Shown here piece by piece: positions 23,162 through 34,270 of a stretch of DNA of 64,000 nucleotides. The translations under genes and the position numbers were made by a program. The stretch's first letter is position 1, and the number at the start of each line of letters is the position of its first letter. Below the pieces are notes generated by a model. The model searched no databases, was not told where the DNA came from, and was given only the letters and a program-made list of their open reading frames with translations. This DNA comes from Agelas oroides (Eukaryota; Porifera; Demospongiae; Agelasida; Agelasidae). The stretch is taken from the NCBI GenBank assembly GCA_949130485.1, contig OX422183.1, positions 11,568,543 through 11,632,542 of the forward strand, read 5' to 3'.

Positions 23162-24403
23162 GTATGGCCCTTTTGGTAGCATTATGTTATACGGAACCTC
23201 TTCAACAACTTAAAGCAGTGATTTGGAGTAGACTGCAGACTTATAATAGTGTCATCATAGATATTATAGACTAGTAACCGGGATTGGAAACATCTCACGT
23301 GATGCGCATATATTCCATAGTTAAGCGCGCGGACACTCCGTGAATCTCGTTATGTACAGACTTGCTCATGAGAAAAAAAATTACGGGTTTACCCCAAATT
23401 TAGATTTTAACCCTCTCCCTACGAGATTTAACTTCACCGAATTTCTGCCTACAAGCATGCATTCAAAGAGTATGCAGCACATCAAGGGAGAAGAGACAAG
23501 TAAGCATGGTATCAGTATACTATTAAAACTAGTCAGTGTCAGAAAAGGGATGCATTTCTGGCAGCTGTGTAGCTAGGGGGAAAGAGACTGACATTTCAGA
23601 GCAGCCTCCAGCAGCACTGAAAAAAGCTTGAATTATATTTTCTATTTCTATCCATGAGCCTTGACTGGTCAACACTCTTGTGTTTGGTGCCTGCTGTGCA
23701 ATGCTGTGGTGTGCATTTGTACACTACGTTGCTGTACACTGCAATCTAACTATGCCAAGGGTCAAACATTGTTGAAATTGTCGACACTGTGTTGAAATCA
23801 GGCTTAAAAATGAAGCTATTTTATGTCTGTTCAGTGTGTTAATGTTCCTATGCTAGAGGCAAAAATTTTTTCTCAGACTGATATATTAAAGGTCTAAGCA
23901 CGGTAGCAACTGTGCCAGATCATCAGACTAACAAGACATGCTGGGGCTGGGACAGTTTTCGGCACCCAAAGCTATTGTAGTACGCAGGGATAGAAAATCA
24001 CGTCTGAAAATACATTGTAAAACAACGCATAACTTCTTTGCCGCCTCCTCCGAAAAGGAAAGACTAAAATACTTGCCCTTCCATTGGCCTTGCCTATGAA
24101 CCCATACCATGCTGCAGCAGTTGCCAAATTTGGCTAGCGATGTGATATGTAATACATGATTATCAGACTTGTCTGCTAGTAGAATCCTTTTTCCGAGCTT
24201 GAACAGATGTAGTATTTCTTTTGCTATATCCCGGGTAGAAGACTGTTTGTAGTTGAATTTCAAGTATAATACTATCAAACATTAGCCCACCTATCCTACA
24301 GTTCTTATGTCTGCTGGACCTCTGCGCGCGCAACAAGAGTGCAATGTTTCTTTAGTGTCCGACCATTAATTAATTCCTCTATCTGTAAATTTCATGAAGT
24401 CCT

Positions 24404-24500
24404 TAGCCTCGTTCCCAGGCTCTCCCCTTGCTCCAACGAAAAATAAAAACCGTTTTTATTTTTTGTCGGGGCGAGGGGAGAGCCTGGGAACGAGGCTACG
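24404..24500. mobile_element. 97-bp TAGCCTCGT MITE with 9-bp duplication
   Basis: TAGCCTCGTTCCCAGGCTCT and its complement surround a short loop. Flanks tgaagtcct and cgaagtcct agree at 8 of 9 bases. This sets the duplication length for the family (Mutator-like). Confidence 0.8.
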
Positions 24501-24912
24501 AAGTCCTTACATTTGTGTAATCCATGCATGTGACAAACCTCTAGTGGCAGAATTAGCAGAAGTTGTGCATGCTTTAGAGCTTCAAATTGAACCCTCACTA
24601 TGCATGCACATATTAAAATTATGCATACCTTCTGCAATGTCTTAATATACTTAAAATCCTTACCTAGTTCGATTGCACTGTTAATGTTGTGTTCTTATGT
24701 TACATATCAAGCAAAATTCTCATTTCTATACTGTCACACTTGCATACGAAACCAGTCTCATACTGCAAGCTCAGGGTGTGAGGAGAGCCTGGGTAGGAGA
24801 CTATGATACACTTCCCCAAATTATTTCCATTGCAAAAATATAAACAAGCTGTGCATATGAATATAATTATGTGGTAAACTTCTTAACAGGCTAAGTGAGA
24901 ACATAACCACAT

Positions 24913-25146
24913 AATTGAAGGGCTGAGAAGCATAGTGGTCTAACCCAAAATGAAGTACTGGAAATTGCATGAATTGCACACAAATGCAATAAAAAACATA
25001 CATACTATATGAACATGTGGTCAGAAATTTCAAATTCCTAAATGTTCAGCATCTTCTGAAATGCATTTTAAGAGTATTCCCATGTTAGGGGGGGCTAACT
25101 CAACATTTGTGGGTTAGACCACTATGCTTCTCAGCCCTTCAATTAT
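24913..25146. repeat. inverted repeat, ATAATTGAAGGGCTGAGAAG arms
   Basis: About 36-base arms at 24913-24950 and 25106-25146 surround ~150 bases; a small foldback element. Confidence 0.6.
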
Positions 25147-26379
25147 ATCACAGCTTTTTGGTTTGTATTTTGCAAGGTCAACGCAAACAGCAGTGAATAC
25201 AGACATCAGTTTTCCCCTAGCACCCCTTTCAGACCACCAGAGGACTCAGGACACACTGCACACAGATGAACCTTCCCCTAGCACCCTTCTATTTGAGCAC
25301 TGGAAAAGACAGCATAATCAAGGAGAGGCTGGGTATACATTTACACCTTTACTTCAAGTGTTAGGCATCCCATCCGTAATCCTGTGCTATCATCTCCAAG
25401 CTGGATAAAGCTTGCATTTGACTGATATTCACTTTTTCGATAAATGCATGATTGTATTTTTCAGTAACCACTTTGCCTTACCTGCCCAGAGCTTTTAGTG
25501 TGTGGCTACACTGACAGATAAACTATCCCCTCAAACTATCTTCCTGGCACTTATGAGGCAGTGTTCAACTTGCTCCTTTGGATTCTTTGTATGTTCTATC
25601 ATCAAACATGGCAGCTATATAGCGTGCACAGCTTTGACAAGACTTAGTGTGAACAAGTAGATCAACCTCAGAGCCCTGATCCCACATGCAAAATGTCTGC
25701 ATGTGCACATGCTGCCATGTAGAGTCAACTCTTATTTTGTCCACTCTATCGTGTTCATAAACAATAGTATACTCGGACAAACACACACCACAGCATTGCA
25801 CAGCATAATTGTGCACCAAACACAAGAGTGTTGACCAGTCAAGGCTCATGGAAAATATAATTCAAGCTTTTTCAGTGCTGCTGGAGGCTGCTCTGAAATA
25901 TCAGTCTGTTTCCCCCTAGCTACACAGCTGCCAGAAATGCATCCCTTTTGCTGATATTCAATACTGACTAGTTTTAATACTATACTGATACCATGCTTAC
26001 TTGTTCTCTTCTCCTTGTGCTGCATATACTCTCTGAATGCATGCTTGTAGGCAGAAATTCGGTGAAGTTAAATCTCGTAGGGAGAGGGTTAAAATCTAAA
26101 TTTGGGGTAAACCCGTAATTTTTTTCTCATGAGCAAGTCTGTACCTAACGAGATTCCACTCCGTGTTGCGGTTGTGGGTTGCCTTGAGGGAGAAGGAGCG
26201 ACCGACCGACAAGCAAAAACCTTCAGAAGCGAGAAATGTACTGAAGCTGGTGAGTTTTGCGGGGTACTGTGCGGTTTGGGAAGGGTTGCGCTACAATTAG
26301 AACGATAATTTTTGACTGATGGTCAATTTTATTGTCATTTTAAAGCGTTAAACAAGCGCCTCTGTTTTGGTAATCTTTT

Positions 26380-26665
26380 GTGGAGCAGTTACTCTGACTG
26401 TAGGTTTATGGCTTTAGTTTAGACCGTTTCAGAAGAAAGCTGAAAGTCTGAAGTTTTGCATGGTTATAGTTTATGATGCCATCAACTTGTTTTTCTGAAG
26501 TTACAGAAGCTATGCTGCCATATTTAGCCTACGGTAGGTAAAGAAGTTTGTGGAGCAGTTACACTGATTGTAGGTTTATGGGTTTGGTTTAGAGCATTTC
26601 AGAAGAAAGCTCACAGTCTGAAGTTTTGCATGGTAATAGTTTTGATGCCATAAACTTTCTTGTGG
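26380..26665 (+). repeat. ~168-bp tandem duplication
   Basis: gtggagcagttactctgac...gaagttttgcatgg at about 26382-26490 recurs at about 26548-26640 with scattered changes. The sequence before it (26165-26260) is GC-richer with a donor-like gctggtgagt and could be a promoter plus first exon, but no clear frame is visible. Confidence 0.6.
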
Positions 26666-26879
26666 AGGAGTTTGTGGGGGAGTTTGCGGTGTATTATAGC
26701 CATTTCATTTTTAGTATAGGCCTCTTGTCTTTGTGTAACGGTTATATAGTTTTTGGTCAACATGCACTCCCTGTACACCTACAGATATGGGTGGGAGTAA
26801 ATTCCAGTTGGACATGAATTGCAAGAGAGAAGAAAGTAAACATGAAGCTCGAAACACAACCTTACTCTGTATCACGATT

Positions 26880-27400
26880 CTGCCAAGGGAACTACCAGTG
26901 TTGCCACTCACAGTATCAATTCCAGGACAGCTAGTTGATATCTAGCTACCAAGTCTGGTGCAAGCTTATCACTGCGCTCCCAGCATTCCTAGTCTCATCC
27001 CCAGACCCCAGCCGCGAGGAGAGGGTCTGGTGACATTCGGCTGATTCCTTGGGCTTCATTGAAAATTCATAGCTAGCTGTATGCATAGTTCTCCGGAAAA
27101 TTCTCCGCAGAAAGCAATCAACGTTAGTGAAGCCCAAGGGATTGGTCAAATGTCACCAGACCGTCTCCTCTCTGACTGATTCCCCTGGTCCAGTGGTCCC
27201 ATGGGTGTGGCAGTGTCTGTTTGATCCTCCACAGCAATTCTTTGGTTGTCAGTGGCAAAGAGGTTGTATACACGACAACCTCAACCTCAGTATCATTTCC
27301 ACGACAACTAACTGATATCATAGCTACCAAGTCCGGTACAAACTTATCACTGTGCTCCGAGCATTCCAACTCCGCGTTTAATAAATTTTCACTCACCGTC
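26880..27400 (-). repeat. ~100-bp direct repeats flanking a GGTCTGGTGAC foldback
   Basis: 26880-26990 and 27270-27370 are direct copies (ctaccaagtcYggtRcaaRcttatcact). Between them 26995-27172 is an inverted repeat with GGTCTGGTGACATTCGGCTG arms, of the same family as 35993-36306. The minus frame 27124-27402 (DKFVPDLVAMISVSCRGNDT) may preserve a piece of a gene; I do not recognise it. Confidence 0.45.
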
Positions 27401-27863
27401 AATGACTGATTCTCCTGGTCTGGTTTTCCATACAGCTTATTTGTCTTGTTTCAATTGTATAGTGATATCACTATGTATAGTATGATTTGTTTGCTTATCA
27501 ACTTTCAAGAGTGCATAAACCTATGTTCTCATGTGGTTTTGCAACTTCTTACATAAAAAATCTTCGTTTTACCTGTAAGTTCTGACTGTGTACACACGAG
27601 GAGTCTCTCTAGTTGTGCTCCATCTTTTGTAGGTATAGTGTAGTCACTCCAGTGCATGTAAACCACTGCGTCTGGACGTCCCGATGCGATAAACTCGCAG
27701 TGGTTCATTGATTTTGACTGCAGCGCTGACCGCGCCTCATTATGTACGTGACCGGAAGTACTACTTCCTGTGTAACGCGGAGTGGACGCGAAATTGAGAT
27801 GTTTCCAATCCCGGTTACTAGTCTATAATATCTATGGTGTCATTAAAGTACATGGCATGGTTT

Positions 27864-27920
27864 TAGCCTCGTCCCCAGGCCATTTTCTTTCTCCTATACG
27901 CCAGCTCAGGAACGAGGCTA
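27864..27920. repeat. TAGCCTCGT palindromic MITE
   Basis: TAGCCTCGTCCCCAGGCC...GGAACGAGGCTA hairpin, 57 bases. Confidence 0.65.
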
Positions 27921-29089
27921 ATATGATCTAGCAGCATTGCATCAGCTGTAGTGTGAAAAAGATGTAGGGATGGGGCTTTGCCAATATGTTGACCTTTGCT
28001 TTCATGTGTTATCCCTACCTTGTTTGCATACTTTTGGCATGCCATCCCTACATCTATTAATGTTTTTTAAGTCTTGTTTCTGTACTTTTTTGATGTTAAT
28101 CTCAGTTACAGTTAGACCTAAGCCTAGGGTAGATGCTGGTATTATGAGACAGCTAAACTGAATGACTACTCATTAGTGTAATGTATTTTTTCAGTTCCAT
28201 CTAAAGGTTTGAAACATTTCTCCTGAGAATGTACCACTTATAAAATAAAATTCGTATTTTTCCTCCTAGGCAGTGGTTCTAAAAGTAAGAGCCTATGAAA
28301 ATCACTCTTGCATGTATTATGAGTCGACTGCTGGTATTATGAGTCACCTGGTGCGTTGTTGATTGAAACATTTTCAGTTGGAGTTCAAACTGTATCCTAG
28401 CATTTAATAACCTCTCTTTGTGCTGATAGTAATTTTTCTTCACTAGAGCACCTTCCATTCTAACATGGTATTAATGTTAACATACACTGTTCAGGGTTCA
28501 TAGTTTGGGATCCCTAAAATCATCAAATCTTGAAAAATACTACAGAGTAAACACATTTTGATGGGAAAGTTGCTATATAATGGCACCCGTATGTACTCTA
28601 AATGGACGTCGAGTTTGAAATTTTTGGAGTAAAAGTTACATGTGAACCCATAATACCCTCTGACTCATAATACCTGCATCTACCCTATTTCATGTGTAAC
28701 CACAACACCAGAACTTGAAACGGCGTTGACAGTTTAGTAGTGGTTCCAGCCATGTAATAATTATGTGTACTAAATATAGCCAGCTAGAACCTGATGAAGG
28801 GCCAACCACTCTCCCTACCAAACTTTGTGAAACCAATTTCAGTTGTCAATCACATGACGACTGACAACGGCGGCTACAGCACAGAAACTACTATCATACT
28901 GACAACTGACCATCCTAGCTTTACAGTTCAATAAAGCTGTGAGTAGGCTATTTTTAGTGTAGCTACAAGTAGGCAGCTGAATGCAGCGCCTCATACCTAC
29001 GTGGTGTTCATAAGCCTTGCCCAATGCCGGCGGGGGGGAAAGACCGTGCCAGCCATGCGTACTTCTTGCTGGCGATTTCGCTTGTCTAC

Positions 29090-29141
29090 TAGTCTCGCTT
29101 CCAGACCAATGACCGTGGTCTTTGGTCTGGGAACGAGACTT
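29090..29141. repeat. TAGTCTCG palindromic MITE
   Basis: Arms TAGTCTCGCTTCCAGACC / GGTCTGGGAACGAGACT with a short loop, next to the first-exon unit. Confidence 0.65.
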
Positions 29142-29149
29142 CGTGTGCG

Positions 29150-29600
29150 CATGCGTACAAAATTAGAAAATGGCGTCCTAAGCAACGGACAGCAGCCTCA
29201 GAGTGTTGTGAATGGCTTTTCTTGACCAGGGTGAATTTCAAGCTATGAAGACGCTGAGTGGTTGGGAAGCTGCGCGCTGTGATGAACATCAGTTTCGTGC
29301 TAAAATCAAGGTGAGTGCTTGAGCCGTTTTCGAGTTATCGTTGTTTGACAAGTGGTCTGAACAAAGCCGGGAAGAATGACACTTTCGCTACCGCACACTT
29401 TTGCGTTTAGCTGTCTTCCGCGCGTTGTTATTGGCCACTTATATGAGTCTTGATGATCATAAAGGCACTCAAAGAGGACGTCTGGGCGCTTAAATAAGCT
29501 TTTAGCGTATTTGTGGTGAAGTTATACGGCTTTTGCTTAAGTATTGCGCTTCGGCGCCATCCCTACATAGAGAGTCTACCCATAGATGCTATATATAGTA
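29150..29600 (+). mobile_element. repeat unit carrying a promoter-proximal first exon
   Basis: This ~450-base unit recurs inverted at 46515-46968, and its 3' half recurs at 22030-22240. It contains a start-codon exon with splice donor (29212-29310) preceded by a GC-richer leader with two short upstream ATGs. The copies are imperfect, so the unit has moved more than once. Element termini are not fully resolved; ccatccctacat marks the downstream edge. Confidence 0.6.
29212..29310 (+). CDS. orphan first exon, 33 codons, with GTGAGT donor
   Basis: ATG 29212 opens MAFLDQGEFQAMKTLSGWEA and runs exactly 33 codons to a consensus GTGAGT at 29311, phase 0. The inverted copy near 46.9 kb keeps the frame but has ATC instead of ATG. 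I do not recognise the protein. Likely the captured 5' end of a host gene; no downstream exon is evident. Confidence 0.45.
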
Positions 29601-30447
29601 TCTACGGTCTACCGACTCTCTGATGGTGCCATACGTACTATTGTGGGTCCATCTTATGTACACCGATTATTGTGGGGTCTTACTCCGCCGAAGAGCGTGC
29701 GCTGAGACGACGATTGCAGAAGCCCTGGCAGTGTTGGGTGGGGCGTAACATTGATCAATACATTATACTACACTGCGGGCGCAAGACGGGGACCTCGCGA
29801 GTGCAAGAACAGCATCAAGACGACTTTCTCTTGAACTCTCAAGTCGCCGGAAGCCGCGGCTGTGGCCGCTCTTGAGAAAGGTGCAGTACTGGCAGTTTAT
29901 ACACAATATACTTTATACGTTTTTTATACAACGTATATTATACAGCATTTTTCTTTTGTTGTTATGCAACTTTATACATATGATTTACCACTGTATAAAA
30001 TATAATGTGTATAATGCTTCTACCAGTAGAGTTCTGTTTCATATGCATTATACTTGAGAAAGTGTACAATGTGTATATTTGTATAACTATACACTGTTAT
30101 ATCAACATTATACCAACATTATACTGCATTCATATTATGTTTGACAGTATAATGTATACATATGTTCAGTGAAGGTATACTTGTATAATGTGTATGTTTT
30201 GTATAACTATACACTGTTATATCAACATTATACCAACATTATACTGTATTCATATTATATTTGACAGTATAATGTATATATACTTAGTCCGCACTTCATA
30301 TGTTCAGTGAAGGTATACTTGTATAATGTGTATATTTTGTATAACTATACACTGTTATATCAACATTATACCAACATTATACTGTATTCATATTATATTT
30401 GACAGTATAATACTTAGTGCGCACTTCATATGTTCAGTGAAGGTATA

Positions 30448-30992
30448 CCGTAGTGTCCCGCTAATACGCCCCCTTCGAAAATACGCCCCCCCCCTCTTTT
30501 CCGCCAAAGTTCCTGCACAGGGTAGTTTGACTCGTTATAACGCCCCCCCGGTGAGCGTCTTCTGGAACATCAAAACTACACGTGCTTACTATACGTTGCA
30601 AGTGCGTTCAGTAAGACTATAGTCGTCTCGCTGCCACTCTTGTGCAAGAAATACCAGCAGACTCTGGAAATTTCCCGTGGTACATGACCGACAGTGTTGC
30701 CGTTCTTGAGGACAGCTACAGCGAAGTCGTCGTGAATGTTATTGACCTCGCGTTGAACTGGCAGCTCTTCTCCGATGTAGGGAGACCACGCAGCTTTGTA
30801 AACGTGATGTCCGCGAACAGTACTCTCGATCCTGAAAGTCGTCGCCATAGTTAGTTGATAGGAAAGGCATTGATTTCATAGGGGGGGGGCTTATAGTCGA
30901 GACTAATTGCATCCTCGAATATAAGCCCCCCCCCCCACTTTAGGCGGGATGTAGTGTACAAAATGGGGGGGCGTATTAACGGGACACTACGG
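30448..30992 (-). mobile_element. 545-bp TIR element carrying a HIRAN-like domain
   Basis: Ends CCGTAGTGTCCCGCTAATAC and complement are flanked by TA (30446-30447, 30993-30994). The neighbouring tandem repeats show the uninterrupted sequence gaaggtatacttg, giving a clean empty site and a TA duplication. TA plus TIRs suits Tc1/mariner-type integration. The interior bears a start-codon ORF on the minus strand. Confidence 0.85.
30576..30848 (-). CDS. HIRAN-like domain fragment inside the TIR element
   Basis: ATG at 30848 opens MATTFRIESTVRGHHVYKAA. The core has WSPYIGEELPVQRE, NNIHDDFAVAVLKNG and VGHVPREISR, the HIRAN pattern (REPxNxxDxxAVxV...G..VGHVPR) known from Rad5/HLTF DNA-binding domains and many stand-alone invertebrate proteins. 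90 codons; the last ~15 are probably read-through into non-coding sequence. HIRAN binds DNA ends or single-stranded DNA. The fragment lacks helicase parts and is probably a captured N-terminus. Confidence 0.7.
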   Translation of the reverse strand: MATTFRIESTVRGHHVYKAAWSPYIGEELPVQREVNNIHDDFAVAVLKNGNTVGHVPREISRVCWYFLHKSGSETTIVLLNALATYSKHV

Positions 30993-31188
30993 TACTTGTA
31001 TAATGTGTCTATTTTGTATAACTCTACACTGTTATATCAACATTATACCAACATTATACTGTATTCATATTATATTTGACAGTATAATGTGTACTTAATG
31101 CACACTTCATATGTTCAGTGAAGGTATACTTGTATAAATTGTACACTATTACATCAAAATTATATATATATAATGTGTGTATATTTTG

Positions 31189-31612
31189 CGAGATGGCTGA
31201 CTTACATGACTTCAACACTTGGTCGGGTGTTCTAAATGCTCACGGCCATGTAACTAGTGTGTGTGCATACACGTTTGGCGAGATGGCTGACTTTTAAACA
31301 TGACTTCAACACTTGGTCGGGTGTTCTAAATGCTAACAGCACTGTAACTAGTGTGTGTGCATACACGTTTGGCGAGATGGCTGACTTTTAAACACGACTT
31401 CAACACTTGGTCGGGTGTTCTAAATGCTAACAGCACTGTAACTAGTGTGTGTGCATACACGTTTGGCAAGATGGCTGACTTTTAAACATGACTTCAACAC
31501 TTGGTCGGGTGTTCTAAATGCTAACAGCACTGTAACTAGTGTGTGTGTATACACGTTTGGCGAGATGGCTGACTTTTAAACACGACTTCAACACTTGGTC
31601 GGATGGCTGAGT
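31189..31612 (+). repeat. 94-bp tandem repeat, ~4.5 copies
   Basis: gagatggctgac recurs at 31189, 31279, 31374, 31468 and 31562 with very high identity. Confidence 0.95.
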
Positions 31613-32427
31613 GACGATTATGATGTACAAACATAAAGATTGCATAAACATTATACAAATTGGAGTTACACGCTCTTACTCTAGCCGCCTGTTCTTATGC
31701 GCTCTTGTTGTAGGTAGAAACTGTAACATGAAAGTCTGCATGTTAAACAGCATTGTTTGCTAGAGATAAATTACCTTGTAACTATGGCAACTGTCACTAG
31801 CCATTCCAGATACTAACCAAAACTACTGCACTTAAAGAAAAAATCACTGAAGCTAGCTCACTTTTTTGTAGTCTATTTTAGTAACAGATCCTTATTCTAG
31901 AGTGATAGACCTTCACAACAAGCTTGGTCCGGTGAGATTTCGTCCAGCGGTTGCTTAGATAATGATCGTCAAACTTTTTCTCCAATTATCCGCATATGCA
32001 TTTCAATATAAAAATTGGCGTGCTCAAATTTATGAAAAGTTGAATTCAAGCAATGGCACCGAAGTTCAGTAAAGAATTATAAGTCAACAATCGCGTGAAA
32101 CGAACAAGTAAGTCGTACCTAGGGGTATTTTGTATTGCTGATTTTGAATCTGGTGTTATTTTTATGCTAGCTACAACGTAAAGGTCAGGTATTAGTCGTT
32201 TTAGGCATATCCGGGGAGAGTACAACAATGTAACACCAATATTCAGAATCAGCAGGCAAAATTACCCTTGTTGGGAATGTTAAGCATAAATTATCTCTAA
32301 CGGAAAAGTGCGGGAGGTAGTGAACCATTTTTTGTACAATTACTGTTGCTCTAAGTTTTAAATATAACACCAATGTGTTCTCTATCCGAGGTTAACTCCT
32401 TCACTACTCTTGTACACTTGCAGGATA
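31613..32427. other. no gene seen; upstream of the Tudor-like ORF
   Basis: AT-rich. A possible acceptor (tgtacacttgcag) lies just before the ORF at 32428, so a 5' exon may hide here, but I cannot place it. Confidence 0.3.
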
Positions 32428-33051
32428 ATGGCTACAATGGCTGAGTACGCTGGCGAGTATTGTAAGAACCTTGGACTAACTATTGATGAGCATCCACCAA
32501 CAATGAAAATTGCTAATATCAAGAAGGGACCTATATATGAACTAAGTCAAATTTGAAAAAGTAGAGGCACTTCGTGGATAAAGTTTTATGAATCTGTAAA
32601 ATCTATATGTGACTCATCATTCAAAGTACTTGAGCAAAGTGGTCCACGGGAGTTGTTTTTCATGAGCAAGAACAAGAAGAAACTGACAGTTGATGAGGTT
32701 ATGGGCAATTTATTGTCACTAATTTCTCCGTCACATACATCTATGTCAACACCTAGCTCACCTTTCATTGCTACACAAGAGAGTTTAACTGGGAGGCGTA
32801 TATGCCATAAATGGAGAGAACCTGATGGCTCAGAACACTTGTATTATGGGAAGATTTTAAGTCTGGTTCCAGGAACTACTGACTGGTTTAACGTGATATA
32901 CGATGGTGAGGATACAGTACTGTCACTGAACCTATTTATAGACATTGAGAGAGGGGATTTAAATTTTGTAGACAGAATATATTTTTTTGTACCATATCTG
33001 TGTAATTATGTGGTCCCTTGGGATGTGTTTTATGGTGGTTTTGATAAGTAG
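32428..33051 (+). CDS. protein with Tudor/SH3-like C-terminal domain, one in-frame TGA
   Basis: Begins MATMAEYAGEYCKNLGLTID. A TGA at 32554-32556 is the only stop in 207 codons; past it the frame gives SWIKFYESVKSICDSSFKV and a Ser-rich linker. A small beta-barrel-like domain ends it: ICHKWREPDGSEHLYYGKIL, then VIYDGEDTVLSLN and DIERGDL. The same domain (IKHK...WYDGIV...EIQYAGEE...SGEL) ends the protein at 40596-45893, so the two share ancestry. The pattern resembles Tudor/chromo-barrel folds, which read modified proteins or bind nucleic acid; that role is inference. CGA-to-TGA decay is the simplest reading of the stop. Confidence 0.55.
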
Positions 33052-33326
33052 TTGCTAATGAAGTGATAGTGTACTCTACTGGTGCCACAGTTTATATAGC
33101 AAAGTAGTGCACAGACTTTCAATGACTTGCCATACTTAAAAATTCCTATCTCAGGAACTGAATGAGATATTTGTTTAATTCTTGAAGCATATGGTAGAGC
33201 AAGAGTTATAAAATTTTTTGGTGTCAAAAAATAGAATATTATCAACAAATGAAATTTTCATTTGGTATCACTACTGTCACTTGGTCATCATGCATTGGCC
33301 ACATACTTTGTCATGTCATTAAATGC

Positions 33327-34270
33327 AGGCTCGTAGGATCCAAGGAGCCACTACGGCTGGTACGGCCACGGCCGTACCGGTTTTTGTAAGCATTGGGGCT
33401 AGGGGGCGTCTCCAAACTATTTTTCCAAAATAACGTCATTGTGACATCATAGATAGTGGACCTATCTATGGTGACATTAAGTTGGACCCCCCCCATAACG
33501 TCACACCTTTTTGCTGAACTGCTCATACTGAGTTGTTGGATGATCGTAAATTGTACCTACTTTCTCCTGAAGCACGGTGCCAAACAGTGTCGTCCTCGGT
33601 GTCGTCTGTACCGACATTTTGTGGGCAGACAAAACGTCACGTACGTCACAATGACATTATTTTGGAAAAAAATAGTTTGGAGACGCCCCCTTAAGTATCT
33701 TGCGCGCCGCCACTCACGAAAGCAAGTCTCGTGAAGCCAGACTCTTGAAAAGCGCGACCGACAACTTTGGATTTGCCGAACTGGCGTCTTGGGAAGATAT
33801 GACGCTCAGGTTGGTGGGGTACTTCACCAACCTCGGGAAGACGACTAGACTCAGCCATTCGCGATTCGACAGCGAGCACGTGTTCGAGTTTGAACTGTGA
33901 ACCTTGTATGGTCGTTCTAGCTCCCGTGCATGAGGATCTTGGTTTAATAAGTGGCAGTGGCTACACTACGAGTCAACTACAGACTTAGCCTTCTGCCATA
34001 CGTGCATGACAGCCATCAAGATGGGGAAGATGAAGATCGCCGGCAATGTGAAAGACCCTGCTTTCATCTACAATGGTTTGCATTTCCCTCAAATGAAATT
34101 GGCGTCTGAGAAGCCACCGGAAGCAGTCTTAGAAGGAGTAATTTTCAAAATTTTCCTGGGGGAGCATGCCCCCAGACCCTCCTAGATTATGGCGTGCAAA
34201 GCACGCCATCCCTCATCCCTTATGGGAATTATGGCCAGACAGGTTTTTTTTTTTGCTTCCTACGGCCCTG
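33327..34270 (+). mobile_element. hAT remnant, ZMYM1/TTF-finger type (approximate ends)
   Basis: The left part shares ggtacggcc...ccgtaccggttttt with the MITE at 17656. The right part shares ggggagcatgcccccaga and ends near GGCCCTG. About 33955-34135 encodes KWQWLHYESTTDLAFCHTCM and IAGNVKDPAFIYNGL, the TTF-type zinc-finger signature before hAT transposases (ZMYM1-like). The catalytic domain is absent. A frame upstream (33700-33900) is protein-like but unrecognised. Confidence 0.65.
33404..33692. mobile_element. 290-bp MITE, GGGGGCGTCTCC ends, inside the hAT remnant
   Basis: GGGGGCGTCTCCAAACTATT and complement, with homology extending ~45 bases to the cattgtgac word. Non-coding. Confidence 0.85.

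Larger units (their letters stand above)
23342..26156. mobile_element. 2.8-kb Mutator-like candidate with ~380-bp TIRs
   Basis: Arms from GAATCTCGTTATGTACAGAC (23342) to about 23725 pair with 25770-26156. Both ends are flanked by cactccgt (23334-23341 and 26157-26164), a perfect 8-base duplication. Long TIRs with an 8-9 base duplication fit Mutator-like elements. The centre lacks a clear transposase. A minus frame at 25565-25849 (CMWDQGSEVDLLVHTKSCQ) is somewhat protein-like and extends into the right arm. Smaller elements nest inside at 24404-24500 and 24913-25146. Confidence 0.75.
22911..28077. mobile_element. large inverted-repeat structure with ACAAGACTTT ends
   Basis: 22911-23050 (ACAAGACTTTAAAAACATT onward, including gtagggatggcatgcc) pairs with 27950-28077 reversed, and 23240-23305 pairs with 27795-27845. 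The 2.8-kb MULE-like element 23342-26156 sits between the arms. A mini-version of the same ends forms the palindrome 46969-47173. Confidence 0.6.
30060..31140 (+). repeat. ~120-140-bp AT-rich tandem repeats
   Basis: Units with tataactatacactgttat, caacattataccaacatt and gttcagtgaaggtatac recur at about 30070, 30190, 30330 and 31010. One unit is interrupted by the element 30448-30992. Confidence 0.85.
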
